DNA of 54,570 nucleotides, taken from assembly GCA_014904845.1 (NCBI GenBank), contig MU119531.1, forward strand, positions 1 to 54,570, in the 5' to 3' direction. Each line of letters begins with the position of its first letter. The stretch's first letter is position 1. Made by a program: the position numbers and the translations under genes. This DNA comes from Acephala macrosclerotiorum (Eukaryota; Ascomycota; Leotiomycetes; Helotiales; Mollisiaceae). Below the pieces are notes generated by a model that searched no databases, was not told the DNA's origin, and saw only the letters and a program-made list of their open reading frames with translations. This document shows positions 10,885-21,602 of this stretch, in pieces.

Positions 10885-12083
10885 CTCGTCGAAGTCGATG
10901 CAGTTTGCACTACACAAGATGATCCCGATGACTGGGGAAAGATGCCTCCTTGATGAGCGGCATCTATGGCGGTTCCAGCATCAATCCCGCCGCCTCAGGT
11001 GCCACCGATGGATGCGTCCGGTGTTTTTTTCCCCCGACCAAGTCCTCCCTCATATCAAGTCTTTGGCCGCGACGATATCTTATTCAATTTCTACTCACTA
11101 CTCTTCTACCAGCCACTAACAAAAGCCCTACTATCAACACGAGGATGGTGTTTCCAAGAACGTTTCCTACCCCGGAGAACCTTACACTTCACCCACCGTG
11201 AGCCATTCCGGGAATGTGACGAAAAACTTACCTTTGAAAGCTTCCCAGACCGAGTTCCTTCTTGGGTTGACAAGAAACCATCATGCATAAACATCCGGTG
11301 ACAATTGACGCTTGGGCTGGGCTCGTGGATGAGTATTCCGCTCGCAACTTGAGTTTCTAGCGCAATAAACTGGTTGCGATTTCGGGTCTTGTTCATATTT
11401 TCCAAAGAGAGATGTAGGATGGATATGTAGCGGGTTTGTGGCAGGAAGATTTGGAAGTTCAGTTGTGTTGGCGTGCTCGGGAGCCACAGGAACGAGCCGA
11501 GCCTGCTACTGCTTCGACTTAGTCGTGGGCTTCTATGGATGGTCCCGTTGTTTCGAAGAACGATTTTGATAGTATCTTTCGCAGTTACGCGTATGTTCAA
11601 GAAGTGGATATCATGTATATTTACCCCACCAATCCGTTGGGAGATGCGTCGGCTAGCCATCTTCGAATGTGTTATGATTATGTGGTCAAGGCTACTTTCA
11701 ACCTCGATGGGTCGAAGAGATCGTGTTACAGCTCGCTCACTGCGGCCGGGCTGGAAGTCGATGTGTTGGCTTGGTTTGATACCATCAGTTCACAAGCTTT
11801 GGCAGAAAAAGGCTCGATAGACATCATTATTGTACCTATCAAGCGTACAAAGAGTGGGTCGCCGGACAATTATATTCTCAAGGTTTTGATGATTGAAGCG
11901 GGCGAAGAGAGAGGCCAATATCGCAGAGTTGGATATCTTCGGTGGGAAGTATCGAATCATGGTCATGATTTGGAGATGGATAAGAGCTATCTGAAGAATC
12001 TTGTTTGTCACGTTGATGAGTTGCAGTGTATTGATACCAGGGTTGATGAAGATGGTGAGAAGTTCATCATTGATCTCACATAA
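10885..12083 (+). pseudogene. HET-domain protein pseudogene
   Basis: Pieces of a heterokaryon-incompatibility (HET) protein lie in order but in different frames with stops. Recognisable segments are a QDDPDDW motif (about 10910), SLMSGIYGGSSIN (about 10950), LLSTRGWCFQERFLPRRTLH (about 11130-11190), a WAGLVDEYSARNL region (about 11310), LVAISGLVHIFQ (about 11365), WQEDLEVQLCWR (about 11440), SWASMDG (about 11525) and a C-terminal tail to the stop at 12083. Lesions are a frameshift near 10945, another near 11298, and in-frame TAGs at about 11358, 11412 and 11520. The last replaces the Trp of the conserved WSWAS motif. The final 182 codons (11535-12083) remain open. HET proteins trigger cell death on non-self recognition; this copy cannot make a full product. 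Confidence 0.75.
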
Positions 12084-12213
12084 TTAGACGGAGGGATCGG
12101 ACAAAGAGGTCTGAAATCATATATCCGAGGATGATAATAAGCAGACACCAAAGCAATTCTTCGATATTGGCAGCCGAAAATCTACATTATTCGAGACTTT
12201 CAAGCACGGTCAT

Positions 12214-13425
12214 TCAGTCATAACCCCTGAGTCCACCGGACACCGACCCCGAACCCGTCACCGTCGGCGCCGGAAGCTCAGGAGGCCTTGCCTCGCGCTT
12301 TTCCTTCTCACCTTTCCACGCATTAAAAGCTTCCCACATATTATCACCCGCCTCAAGATCAGGGACCTCTTCATGCGACCCAAATTCGGGTCCATCTCTC
12401 AATTCACTCAGGCTATGAGATCGTCGTCGCCGAAGCGCTATTTTTACTGCTTCCTCCTCGGGTAGACCGTAGACATCCGCCAGATACGCAGCGAGCCGTT
12501 CTAGATCTTGAAGATCTTGTACTGTCAGAGTAGCCTTGCTCAATTCGGATGCAGGCTCTTGCCTTTTGGCTTTCTGGAGTCGAAATTTCGTGTCGATGAC
12601 TTGCACGCGCTTGTATGACCGGATCTCCTCGTCTGCGGTGCGATTGCTCTGCGGTTTGGGTCTTGGTCTTGGAAATGTTTCCGGTAATTTTGATCCCGTA
12701 TTGGGGATGTCCGACTGTTTACGCACAGGGGCTGTTTTTGGACGGGGAGTTTCATTCGTCAAGTTGATGTCTTGGATCTCCTCTATGCGGCGATATGTCA
12801 GACCGCAAATGCTGCTATCAATAGTTTCAGCAGGGCACTTCTCATATCGTAGTGATGAAGAGCTAGCTTCTTACCACTCAACTTCTTCCTCTGGCAGTCC
12901 TGGGGTTTCGTATTTACATACTGGACATTGCGTGGAGGGCAAGTTTTGTCTTCGAAATATGATGCTCATGTGGATTAGTCGGTCAGGCTGTCGATGTTAG
13001 TGTCAGTACCTAAGTTATCATCGTGTTCCGAGGAAGGTATGCCTTCATGAGTGAGCGCCATGGTTTGGAGAGATCGAGAACCTCTTTCGTCTCTGCGTCT
13101 TCGAGGAACCAGTCCCCACGTTCTATTTTCTTGTATCCAAGATCCTTGAACCTGTCCTTCAGAACCTCGAGAAATATCTAAAAAGTCGGCAGTCCGGATC
13201 AGCATGACACCGAAAGTATCTCGGGGATCCTTTGCGCACCTTTTTCGAAGTTATCGTTGGTAGCGGTAATGGCAGAGGCTGGCTACGAGCATCGATGACC
13301 ATGACATATTCGAAAGATAGATGGCGAGGAAGTCTGGTTTGCAGGAATTGTAGAAGTTGCATGATGTCTAAGCCCTGTTTCTGGAGCTTCATGATCTCAC
13401 GCAGAACCTTCGCCTCTCCAAGCAT
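12214..13425 (-). CDS. Ubiquitin-like domain protein with C-terminal zinc ribbon
   Basis: Four minus-strand exons are supported: 13425-13240, 13177-13043, 12987-12875 and 12814-12214, giving 344 residues from the ATG at 13425. The frame is open about 7 codons upstream and a splice acceptor sits there, so an upstream exon may be missing. The protein has an N-terminal helix rich in Lys, Gln and Leu, then a ubiquitin-like segment (SFEYVMVIDARSQPLPLPLP through ERGDWFLED to a PDRLIHMSIIFRR strand), then paired CPVC and CSIC motifs that could bind zinc, and a charged low-complexity tail. I know this UBL plus zinc arrangement from fungal proteins near SesA/NACHT-type genes; its biochemical role is unknown. 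Intron 12988-13042 has a GC donor. It lies just downstream of the SesA-type gene on the same strand. Confidence 0.65.
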
Positions 13426-13583
13426 ACCTGACTCTACGGAGTAAGGTCAGAAGGGAACTTTCTCAACAATTTGGAATTGTTCGGAACTGACTGATAAACG
13501 GCCTCCAAATGATTGCACTTTCTGTTACTCATGCAAAACGTCAGCTTCTATGCTGGCCCCGTAAAGAAAGTATTTCGTGAATT

Positions 13584-14249
13584 TCAATCATCGTCGTCCG
13601 ATGAATCATTCTTCCTGGAACGTGATTTCCTACCAAATGTCATCGTCTGCGCCTTATACATGTCACCCTTGACATGATTCATATCGCCATCGCCATACAT
13701 GACGTTCAGGTCCCCTTTCCCAGAATGCTGGAAATTGCCAGCACTTTCGAAATCGTGGTCAGGAATCGATGGCTTCACTTGAGACAGCTCATCGATTGCC
13801 TTCTGCAGCACCTCCACCTGGCTCTGGGTCGCGACCTGGAAGATTTGATTCCCAGTCAAGATCTGCAAGTCCTCCAAAATATTCTTCATCAAAACCTCCA
13901 CACGATGTCCCTTTCCCAACTTGAGAACTATCTTCCGATAGAGCGACAACGCCGATTTATCTTTAGCATTCTTAATCTTCTCAAGGATTCCCTTGAGCTC
14001 CTGTGTTTTGCCACTGCAACCTTTCAAGATAGGCTCAACCTTTGCAGCTGCCTCGTCATCAGGCTTCTCCTTCTCGAATTGTGTTCGCGCTGCTGAAAGT
14101 GTTTCCTCGACGAGTGGAAGTCTTTTGTTTACTTCCTTGAATGCTTCGGGTAGACCCTTGAGGTTCTTGATAGAGTCGGAGACGGCGATAGTTGCTTGGA
14201 CGATTCCAACGACTGCCCCGATCAATCCGATGATCTCAATACCCGACAT
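13584..14249 (-). CDS. SesA-type N-terminal domain protein with glycine repeat tail
   Basis: An intact 221-residue single-exon protein. Residues 1 to about 150 match the helical domain found at the N-terminus of fungal NACHT/STAND proteins (SesA family): MSGIEIIGLIGAVVGIVQAT, LPEAFKEVNKRLPLVEETL, then KGCSGKTQELKGILEKIK. After this comes a short repetitive tail (about residues 170-205) with recurring G-x-G-D-x-N units (GKGDLN, GDGDMN, KGDMY) ending in TMTFG. It finishes with a basic and then acidic stretch (RKSRSRK, DDDD). Comparable Gly/Asn repeats after SesA domains have been discussed as amyloid-type signalling motifs. No NACHT ATPase domain is present, so this is a stand-alone effector-like form. 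Its immediate neighbour is the UBL/zinc-ribbon gene. Confidence 0.75.
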   Translation of the reverse strand: MSGIEIIGLIGAVVGIVQATIAVSDSIKNLKGLPEAFKEVNKRLPLVEETLSAARTQFEKEKPDDEAAAKVEPILKGCSGKTQELKGILEKIKNAKDKSALSLYRKIVLKLGKGHRVEVLMKNILEDLQILTGNQIFQVATQSQVEVLQKAIDELSQVKPSIPDHDFESAGNFQHSGKGDLNVMYGDGDMNHVKGDMYKAQTMTFGRKSRSRKNDSSDDDD

Positions 14250-14777
14250 TGTGAATGTTGTGACTGGATGACAAAGACGCTCGGTTGAGGCAAAGGCTGG
14301 CCGCAGGGCTGAAAATTTTCAAGTCTCCCTCTATCAGAGCGGAATGTTTTTGCTAAGATACCTGCTAGGTATACTTGGCGACGAAACTATACATGCGATG
14401 GACTACGTGCATAACGAAAACAATCAGGCTGGCCTGGTGAAGAAAGTAGGCTAACAGCGTTTCTCAACGTCAAGTTGTCTTCCTGCGACGCCGAATCTCT
14501 AGCTTTACCATTGGATTGGCGCAAACGCCCACCAATAATCGAGCACGAGCAGTATATAGCTGGGCGGTAAATGGAACCGGTGATTAGAGCTGCATGTCCG
14601 TGGTTGGGTGTGCTGTCTTTCTTTGATTTGTTGCACAAAGGACCATGCAAGGTTACACAGCATATCAGCCTTCTTTTCTCTGCGAAGAATGCCTAAATGA
14701 TTTCGTACATTCTAGAAAGCCTGTGAAAGCTATATCCTTCTACACAAACGCCGTGCTATGCTATCTGAGTCTGCCTG
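14250..14777. other. Intergenic, 528 bp
   Basis: It contains the promoter of the SesA-type gene (minus strand) and the 3' flank of the TFIIIC subunit gene. Short frames on both strands have no motif. I see nothing else in it. Confidence 0.4.
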
Positions 14778-16419
14778 TCAACCATTCATCTGGCTATCAT
14801 CCTCTTCGCCGGGCGCATCCTCGTCATGCAAATTTTCATTGTTGTAAAATCCCGACGCTGGACTCTCATAATACACATCTCCATTTGGCGTCTCGACAAC
14901 GCCATATCCGGATTCCATAGCGTTCTCGATATCCTTAGGTGTCCAAACATATCCATTTCCCGTCGGAGTTGGACTTTGAAAGTTCATAGGCGTCTCGGCC
15001 ATCATACTATCGAAACCAGTAGAGGCAACAACGCTGAAGTTCTCCGAAGCGCCATCGTATATGCTCGTATCCATTGAGCCTCGCCTAGAGTCGTCCATGA
15101 CAAGGAATGACTGCCCACGTGAAAGGCGTCCTCCCCTACCTCGTGCTCGTCCTCTACCCCTCCCTCGTCCTCTTCCCCTACCGCCCCCTCTCGACCCTCT
15201 TCCGCCTCGACTGCCGCGTCCCCAATTTCCTCTCCCTCTCCCACTGCTCACAGGACGAGACGAAGCCCGGACCTCTTCCTCAATCTTCGCCTTCTCCTCA
15301 TCGTTCTCCACCATACCTCTCTCCTCATCCTCTTTATCCATAATCCTCAACTTCTCCCTCGCTTCTTCCACAGCCTTAGCACCCATCTGATCCTTGAAAA
15401 TGATCTTCCCGAGCTGAATCCTCTCCTCTCTCCTCCTAGCCCTCAACTCCTCCCTCCATTGCGCATTCTTCAACCGCTTCTTCACAACCACAGTAACCAT
15501 ATCTTCTTCTCCTTTCTCTTCCTTGATCTGAATCAACTTGCTCAAAAATGCAGCTTGTTCTTTCCGGATATTGCTTGATTGTCTACCGACTTTGATTCGG
15601 GTCTCCTCTTCGGTGAGATCTTCGAAATCTTCCTCTTTTCTGGGTTCTTGGGTTTTGGATTTGAGTTGGATGGATCTTGAGATGATGCGTGCGGAACTGG
15701 CGGCTAGGAGGTCGACGTTGTCTGGTAGTTGGCGCAAAGCAGGTAGGAAATAGGGATCATATTCATCGCGTTTGGTGAACAGCATCTCGGTGCCGATATT
15801 CGAAGCCCATTGACAAGAGTAGACATGTCCGTCATAAGAGACGATCGGATTGTTCGTATCGAGGTCAAGGATCTGGACTTTTTCCGCTCTCCTGTTCGCT
15901 GGAGTGTATTCCCAATCCTGCCCTATCTTTGGAATACTCATATCCGGGAGCTGTGGATCGATGTTCTGCCTATTCTCTTCATCTTTGTCTGATCCCGCTG
16001 CCCCTGCAGATTTCTGCGCTGGAGTCGACGCCCCGTCTTCCACATTAAATGTCGGCGCGACCTTGTACGCAGTTGGTCCATATTTCGCTCTCCCTTGCCT
16101 TCCAAAACTGGGATTTGTCCACCGGGCCTTCCTGCTCTTGCGCTCTCCTTCGACTGGTGCTTTATGTCTGGTTGGTATATCGGGCGTGGTTAGGTCGAGA
16201 GTTACGTAGAATGTCTGCGAAGATCAGCTTTCATTGTTGAGGAAGTAACAGGTGAGAATCAGCGACCTCTGTCTCTGTTGTTGAGTATTCGTACTCCCAT
16301 TCATCTTCATTGTCCTCGTGATTTATTGCGTGCGACGAGGTCAATGGCTGTGAGAAAGGGTCTTGTGGTGGGGTAAATTGTGACTCGGCCTCGTGAGGCA
16401 GATGTGAATGCGACATCAT
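14778..16419 (-). CDS. TFIIIC subunit (TFIIIC_sub6-type) with RGG box
   Basis: Two exons (16419-16267 and 16214-14778, intron 52 bp) encode 529 residues. The N-terminal region, with EWEYEYSTTETE followed by TFYVTLDLTTPDIP, is the beta-strand motif of the small TFIIIC subunit family (budding-yeast Tfc7, human GTF3C6), which helps RNA polymerase III recruit to tRNA and 5S genes. The domain continues through YTPANRRAEKVQILDL and IVSYDGHVYSCQWA to about residue 200. A long charged helix follows (about 290-370), then an Arg-Gly-rich RGG box (about 376-418) of the kind that binds RNA, then an acidic C-terminus. The RGG/acidic extension is much longer than the yeast protein. The start is the first of two adjacent ATGs. 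Expected to be nuclear. Confidence 0.8.
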
Positions 16420-16791
16420 GGGCGGTAATTAGGATGGAGATATCTTTGTAAGTCCTGCAGATGAGACATCTGGAAGAAGTTCGGAAAATGGCAATAGAGC
16501 TTGTGTTGGGTTGGAGAAAATTTACAGTGAATTGTTTAGGGAGCTTGTCGCGAATTTGCGAAGTCAACAGAAATTGTGGCTGCCTGAGGCTCAAAGTTTT
16601 CCAACGTCCCTCTATAACGATGACATCAAAGTGAGAATATCACAACGCGAGATTTATGAACGATCTTGGAAATCTGTACCTGATATCTGATCTTCTAGGA
16701 TATCCTTCCTACGGCTCAAGTCATCCAATTCATCCTTTCGTTGATCTCATAAAAGCGTAAAGCTTCTCCGCGCCCCCGCCTCCTGTGCCCC
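16420..16791. other. Intergenic, 372 bp
   Basis: It lies between the start of the TFIIIC subunit gene and the end of the methyltransferase gene. Only shadow frames are present; no repeat or RNA gene is seen. Confidence 0.4.
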
Positions 16792-17744
16792 TCACCTCGT
16801 GAGAACCCCCATCGTATGTGGAACAACATGATAGCTGGGCTCGTCCTCTGGCTGATACAAATCAATATTTGTCCACGTTCCTGCCTCCTCCAACCACCTC
16901 TCCGTATCTCTCGTGAGAGAGCAACCTCCCAGGAAATGCGGCCAGAAGACATCAATAGCCGCTACGCTCACATCAGCACCTATATGCGTATTCGAATAGC
17001 CGGACGACTCACCTTGATACCCCTTCATCAATCTTCCCTGATGCTTAAATGCAACCACATGCTCATACACCACCCAAGTCCCACCTTTCTTCAGATAGGA
17101 ATACAATTCCCCGATCATCTTCTTCGGCTCGGGAACTGAACACAAACACTGAATCGTGACAATAGCATCCACTTCCCCTTTCCCAACCCACTTGTCTCCC
17201 AAATCCTCGACACCTACAGGGACAACTTCGTAAATCTCTTCCAATCCAGCTTCCGTGACCCTTTTCTTGAGTGCTGTATGATGATCACGATTCGGCTCCA
17301 CGCCGTAGATTTTCGTAACCTTGCTCTTGTCGAACAATTTCAGCCATTCTCCGCTTCCAGGACCGATGTCGAGAACTACTCCACGGGCCTGCTCGATGAG
17401 CGGTCCTACGCGAGGGGTGGCATTTTCTCGCATCCTGAACTAGGTTAGCATTGTGTTTCTGTGAAGAAGAACAGAACCGCGTTGGTAGCTTCCAACATAT
17501 TACAGCCAAGTCGAGGAAATGAAATGAAGAAATGGATTAGTTACTCAGGACCGACTCTACCCCAAAAGTTGGCAAACCAAGCGTCTTTGAAGAGGGAAAT
17601 GGAGAAGAATGGGGCGTATTCGCCGCGCCTGATGAGGTTGAGGATTGTGTGCGGGATGTAGGTTGTAGCATATATCATGAAATGTATAGGTAATATGATG
17701 CGCCAGAAGATGTCGAGCTGCTTGTCGAACACCATCTTGGGCAT
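16792..17744 (-). CDS. Membrane-anchored SAM-dependent methyltransferase
   Basis: Exons 17744-17545 and 17434-16792 (intron 110 bp) encode 280 residues. The N-terminus has a hydrophobic anchor-like helix (FWRIILPIHFMIYATTYIP), followed by the family landmark AWFANFWGRVGPEM. A class I methyltransferase core follows: motif I VVLDIGPGSGEW (Asp89 and the Gly run), an acidic loop GVEPN, motif IV VDAIVTIQCLCSV and a post-motif beta strand GGTWVVYEHV. This layout resembles METTL7-like enzymes, which methylate small lipophilic or thiol substrates at membranes; the substrate here is unknown. An in-frame ATG 40 codons upstream (17864) would give a longer form; I prefer 17744 because it starts just before the anchor. 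Confidence 0.75.
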
Positions 17745-18131
17745 TCGTAGGTGTCGAAAGTGTGGTGAGAAAAGATTGGAGAAGCGAGAAAATATAAAGA
17801 AGGTGAGAAAGTTGGGGTGGGAAAGAAGTTTATATGTGATGCGGAACTGTATCATGCCGTCCAAGCGAGCTGGTTTAGTCTGATATCAGCCCCGCCCAAC
17901 ACTGGGAAGGTGTCTGGAAGAAGGATGGCCGAGCATGTTTTGGGACGTGTTTGTCAGCTGGTCGAAGTTTATGGTGTCGAATATCACACTAGTGTCCTAG
18001 GAGGAAGGTTCAACGACATCACAGATAGCAACGAGCCTTCCCTTACCAGATAGCGCTTCCAACTGCGGCAAGAAACGCGCTCGTATCATGGTATCCATTT
18101 TGGGGAGCTCCAGCCCCACATTATTTACACA
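17745..18131. other. Intergenic, 387 bp
   Basis: Promoter of the methyltransferase (or its 40-codon N-terminal extension) and 3' flank of the Prp2 gene. Nothing else is recognised. Confidence 0.4.
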
Positions 18132-21100
18132 TCATATCCTACTCCTGTCTTTTGGCATCTTTTTCTCCTCCAGCGCCTCCAGATCCTTTTTCTTATGGAA
18201 ATGTGGCGCGGCCTCGTGCAACCACTCAGGTTTGATAGGCATACAACTTCGCATGTACTCCTTCGTCGTCTGCACAAGTTCGTGATATATCAGGGTCTTG
18301 ACAGGCGAGTCTTCGCCCATCAGCACCGACGATGGGTGCACCCACACAGTTGTGTTGTTCTTGATAGTGCGATAGCTATCACCCCCGCGCTGCAACCGCG
18401 CTGCATTTGGAAAGAATCCAGCTGTCAGAGCTTTCTGGATAGGAACCAGATCTGCTGCACCACAACTTGACAAAGTGACCTCGACTCGCTCGCAGAGTTT
18501 CGCAAGCTGGTCTCGCACGTCTCGGGCTCGGGTCAGAGATCGTTGCTGCAGGAAATTCTCCTTCGCCCACACGAAGCTGAAATCACTGTCGACCCACTGA
18601 TTCCAGATATTGAGGTAGGTGAGGTGGTCGCCGCCTTCTTTGATAGTGAACCGTGCTCGGGCACTATCTGCATGAATTTTCTTATCCTTCGGGCGGAAGA
18701 ACAGTGCTGATGCTTCGCTTAACATCGACACAATCGAGAGCACTTCCTCGACGCATCCAAGCTTGTCTGCAGCTAGAACTGCCTTTGCCAACATCGGGTC
18801 AGTAGGGAATTCAGCCATTTGTCGCCCGAGCTTGGTTAGTTCTCCCTGGTGATTCAGAGCTTGGAGCGCGAACAACTGGTTCAATGCGCCAATCAGTGTT
18901 TCCGTTGGTGGAGGGTCCATGAATTCGAACTCAAGGAGGTCGTTGATGCCCAGAGATTTAAGGAGCAACACCACACCATTCAGATTGGTTCGCTGAATTT
19001 CTGGTGTGGTACTCTCCTCCATTTCGTTCATGAATGCCCATTTCGTATAGAGTCGGAAACATTTTCCCGGCCCAACACGACCTGCACGTCCACTTCTTTG
19101 GTTTGCGGATGCACGTGAACAGGGTACTGCCACGAGTTTCGACATGCCGGTAGCTGGATTGTAAACATTCTCTTTGACGAAACCTGGGTCGATGACATAC
19201 ACGATACCATCGATTGTCAAACTCGTTTCAGCGATGTTTGTCGCCAATACGACTTTGCGTGCACCATCGGGCGTGGGCTCGAAAATCTTGCTCTGCAGTT
19301 CTGACGGTAGATTGGCGTAGATGGGACAGATCACCAGCTCTGGTACCCTACTTCCGAGCTTCCGTGAGATCTCTGTGATGTTCTGCTCTGCAGCCTCAAT
19401 CTCGTCTTGACCAGTCAAGAAGACAAGGATATCACCCTTTCCTTGAGTCGTGTGAATCTGGAAGACTGTTGTGATTGCCGCAGCGAGGTAGTTGGCCTCT
19501 GGCTGAGGTGTGTAATGGATGTCAACTGGATATCTTCTTCCAGGGATGTTGAAAATAGGCGCATCGTCAAAGTATTCTGCAAACTTCGCAGCATTCATGG
19601 TGGCGGACGAAATCAGCAGCTTCATCTCGGGTCTTTCTCTCGCTAGATCCTTGACAAGTGCTAGCAGGATATCGGTATGCACAGTTCTCTCGTGAGCCTC
19701 ATCGATCATCAGAGCCGAGTAGCCGCCAAGGTCTGGTTCTGTCATGAATTCCCTCAGCAACATACCATCCGTCATGTACTTGAGCACAGTCTTGTCGCTA
19801 GTAGAATCCTCGAAACGGATGGAATAGCCGACTTCGTTTCCAACCTTCACCCCCATCTCGTCAGCAACACGAGCAGCAACACTCATAGCAGCCACACGAC
19901 GAGGTTGAGTACATCCAACCTTGAGGCCGCCTTTCGTGTATCCTGCCTCGTGGAGATATTGCGGCAATTGGGTCGTCTTTCCACTTCCCGTTTCTCCGAC
20001 AATAACCAGGATCTGGTACTGTTCCAGAGCTTTAAGAAATTGATCGCGGTAGGCATAGATGGGCAAACTTTTCCGAGTCTCCTCCATCGATAATGCCTTT
20101 TTCTCAGCGGCCTTGAGCTGTTCAGCAAGGAAACGCTCTTCTTTGCTCATCCCTGCCCCCTCTCCTGGCAATCGAGAATCCATAATCCACTTAATGCCTT
20201 GCTCTTCATCCAAGACATAGTCGTACTCGCCATCCTCGACTCTCTCGTTGTTCTGGATCTGCGCCTTGGCCTTAGCAGCCTGTTCCCTTTCCCATTCCTC
20301 ATGCTCTGTGACAAACTTCTCCTGCCCGTACTCGTCTCTGTCGACATATCGTTTGTACATAGCATCTTCCTTCTTTTTCCTATCAATCTTGCCCTTCTCC
20401 GTGATATAGTCCTCCGGCATAGCATAGCCATCGAGATGGTCATCGATCCGTAGTCGCTCTTCAGCAATTCGTAAGACCTCTCTGTTCTTCGCAAATTCTA
20501 CCTTTTCCCTTTCGGAGAGCCTCACGCCACTCCTCAACTCCTCCGTCTCTTCTGCGACCTGTTTCCGCAGTAGTGCCAGACGCTCCGCCTCACGCTTCTT
20601 CAAGTAATCCTGTCGCGACCGTTCCCTGAGATCAGGCAGCGCAGCACTTCTAGCAGCAGCATCTTCCGCCAGAGCTCTCCGTTGCGCCAATACATTGCCT
20701 TCCTTGGTCGACGACCTATCTTCCACGATCTTTTTCGTCCTATCAGCATCTCTCGACGCTAATCTCTTCGCAAAAGCATCTTTCTCTGCCTGGTCCCTCC
20801 TTCGCTCTCGTTCCTCGTCGTCCAGCCCATCATCTTCGTCATGGTCCACCTTCACCCGTTTTGACGCAGATTCCTGGAACTCGGGCTCTTCCTCAGAAAC
20901 ATATTCTTCATCGCCCCATCTGTCGTCGAAATCAGCTTCGTTATTTTCCCGTTTGCGGATAGCTTTCGATCGATGTTCTGATTCGCGGCGGGGTGATCGT
21001 TCTCTACTCCTTTCGCGACTTCGTTCCCTGTGCTTCTCCCGTCTTGAGGAAGACTTCTCTCCGTGACGCCTCTTCTCTTTCTTCTTTTCTACTATTTTTG

Positions 21101-21158
21101 CTGGCCCGACCTCGTCGTCTTCCATGGGAAGAAGTGCATACTTTTTTGTGGAGCCCAT
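18132..21158 (-). CDS. Spliceosomal DEAH-box RNA helicase Prp2 (DHX16/Cdc28 family)
   Basis: One uninterrupted 1008-residue frame. The first 350 residues are charged and low-complexity with an RS-like patch ([16 protein letters not shown]) and coiled-coil stretches. The helicase core has Walker A GETGSGKT (388-395), [10 protein letters not shown], the DEAH box (486-489), motif III SAT (518-520) and motif [20 protein letters not shown], followed by the HA2/OB C-terminal domains ([23 protein letters not shown]). Overall similarity is to Prp2, whose ATP hydrolysis remodels the activated spliceosome before the first transesterification. An intronless long gene is notable here because most neighbours have introns. 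Length fits the family. It is divergent from the Scj1 gene, sharing a 444-bp upstream region. Confidence 0.93.
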   Translation of the reverse strand: MGSTKKYALLPMEDDEVGPAKIVEKKKEKRRHGEKSSSRREKHRERSRERSRERSPRRESEHRSKAIRKRENNEADFDDRWGDEEYVSEEEPEFQESASKRVKVDHDEDDGLDDEERERRRDQAEKDAFAKRLASRDADRTKKIVEDRSSTKEGNVLAQRRALAEDAAARSAALPDLRERSRQDYLKKREAERLALLRKQVAEETEELRSGVRLSEREKVEFAKNREVLRIAEERLRIDDHLDGYAMPEDYITEKGKIDRKKKEDAMYKRYVDRDEYGQEKFVTEHEEWEREQAAKAKAQIQNNERVEDGEYDYVLDEEQGIKWIMDSRLPGEGAGMSKEERFLAEQLKAAEKKALSMEETRKSLPIYAYRDQFLKALEQYQILVIVGETGSGKTTQLPQYLHEAGYTKGGLKVGCTQPRRVAAMSVAARVADEMGVKVGNEVGYSIRFEDSTSDKTVLKYMTDGMLLREFMTEPDLGGYSALMIDEAHERTVHTDILLALVKDLARERPEMKLLISSATMNAAKFAEYFDDAPIFNIPGRRYPVDIHYTPQPEANYLAAAITTVFQIHTTQGKGDILVFLTGQDEIEAAEQNITEISRKLGSRVPELVICPIYANLPSELQSKIFEPTPDGARKVVLATNIAETSLTIDGIVYVIDPGFVKENVYNPATGMSKLVAVPCSRASANQRSGRAGRVGPGKCFRLYTKWAFMNEMEESTTPEIQRTNLNGVVLLLKSLGINDLLEFEFMDPPPTETLIGALNQLFALQALNHQGELTKLGRQMAEFPTDPMLAKAVLAADKLGCVEEVLSIVSMLSEASALFFRPKDKKIHADSARARFTIKEGGDHLTYLNIWNQWVDSDFSFVWAKENFLQQRSLTRARDVRDQLAKLCERVEVTLSSCGAADLVPIQKALTAGFFPNAARLQRGGDSYRTIKNNTTVWVHPSSVLMGEDSPVKTLIYHELVQTTKEYMRSCMPIKPEWLHEAAPHFHKKKDLEALEEKKMPKDRSRI

Positions 21159-21602
21159 GGTGGGAGAGAAACAGTCAAAAGCACTTGACTGCGCCGTTCT
21201 AAAATATTACCAAGCTTCTTTTGCTGGAGAAAACAGGATACACAGACTTGGTAGGGAAGAAGAACAGAAATTAACGAGAGAATAAGTCTTTTGATGATTT
21301 GAACATTGCCTAGTCTGAGGTTCAACTAGTCTTTCGCAACAAGGCTCAACCGGTCTCCGTAAATTTATCTGAACCCCGATCCTGGCTCGCTCCAAAAGAG
21401 ACCAAGTGGCAGTATCTCGTTCCGCCCTCACATAAATCTGGCCAGTAACTTTCCATTCAACTTCCCTGCGGACTTTCTAATTCCTCCCAGTCTCTCTTTC
21501 ATTCTTCCCTATGCGTGTCCCTATTTGAACAATTGGTTCTGTTTTCCTCCAAGAATTGGACCCAGCAATCGTTTCTAAGGCGGGCGCACCGCATTCGCAA
21601 AT
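21159..21602. promoter_or_regulatory. Shared divergent promoter region of Prp2 and Scj1 genes
   Basis: 444 bp between two divergent start codons. Pyrimidine-rich stretches precede the Scj1 ATG (about 21474-21510). No binding site can be assigned with confidence by eye. Confidence 0.4.

Noticed and set aside
15002..15390. Pro/Leu-rich and Glu/Gly-rich frames over the TFIIIC subunit
   Set aside because: These are shadows of the Arg-Gly repeat region read in other frames.
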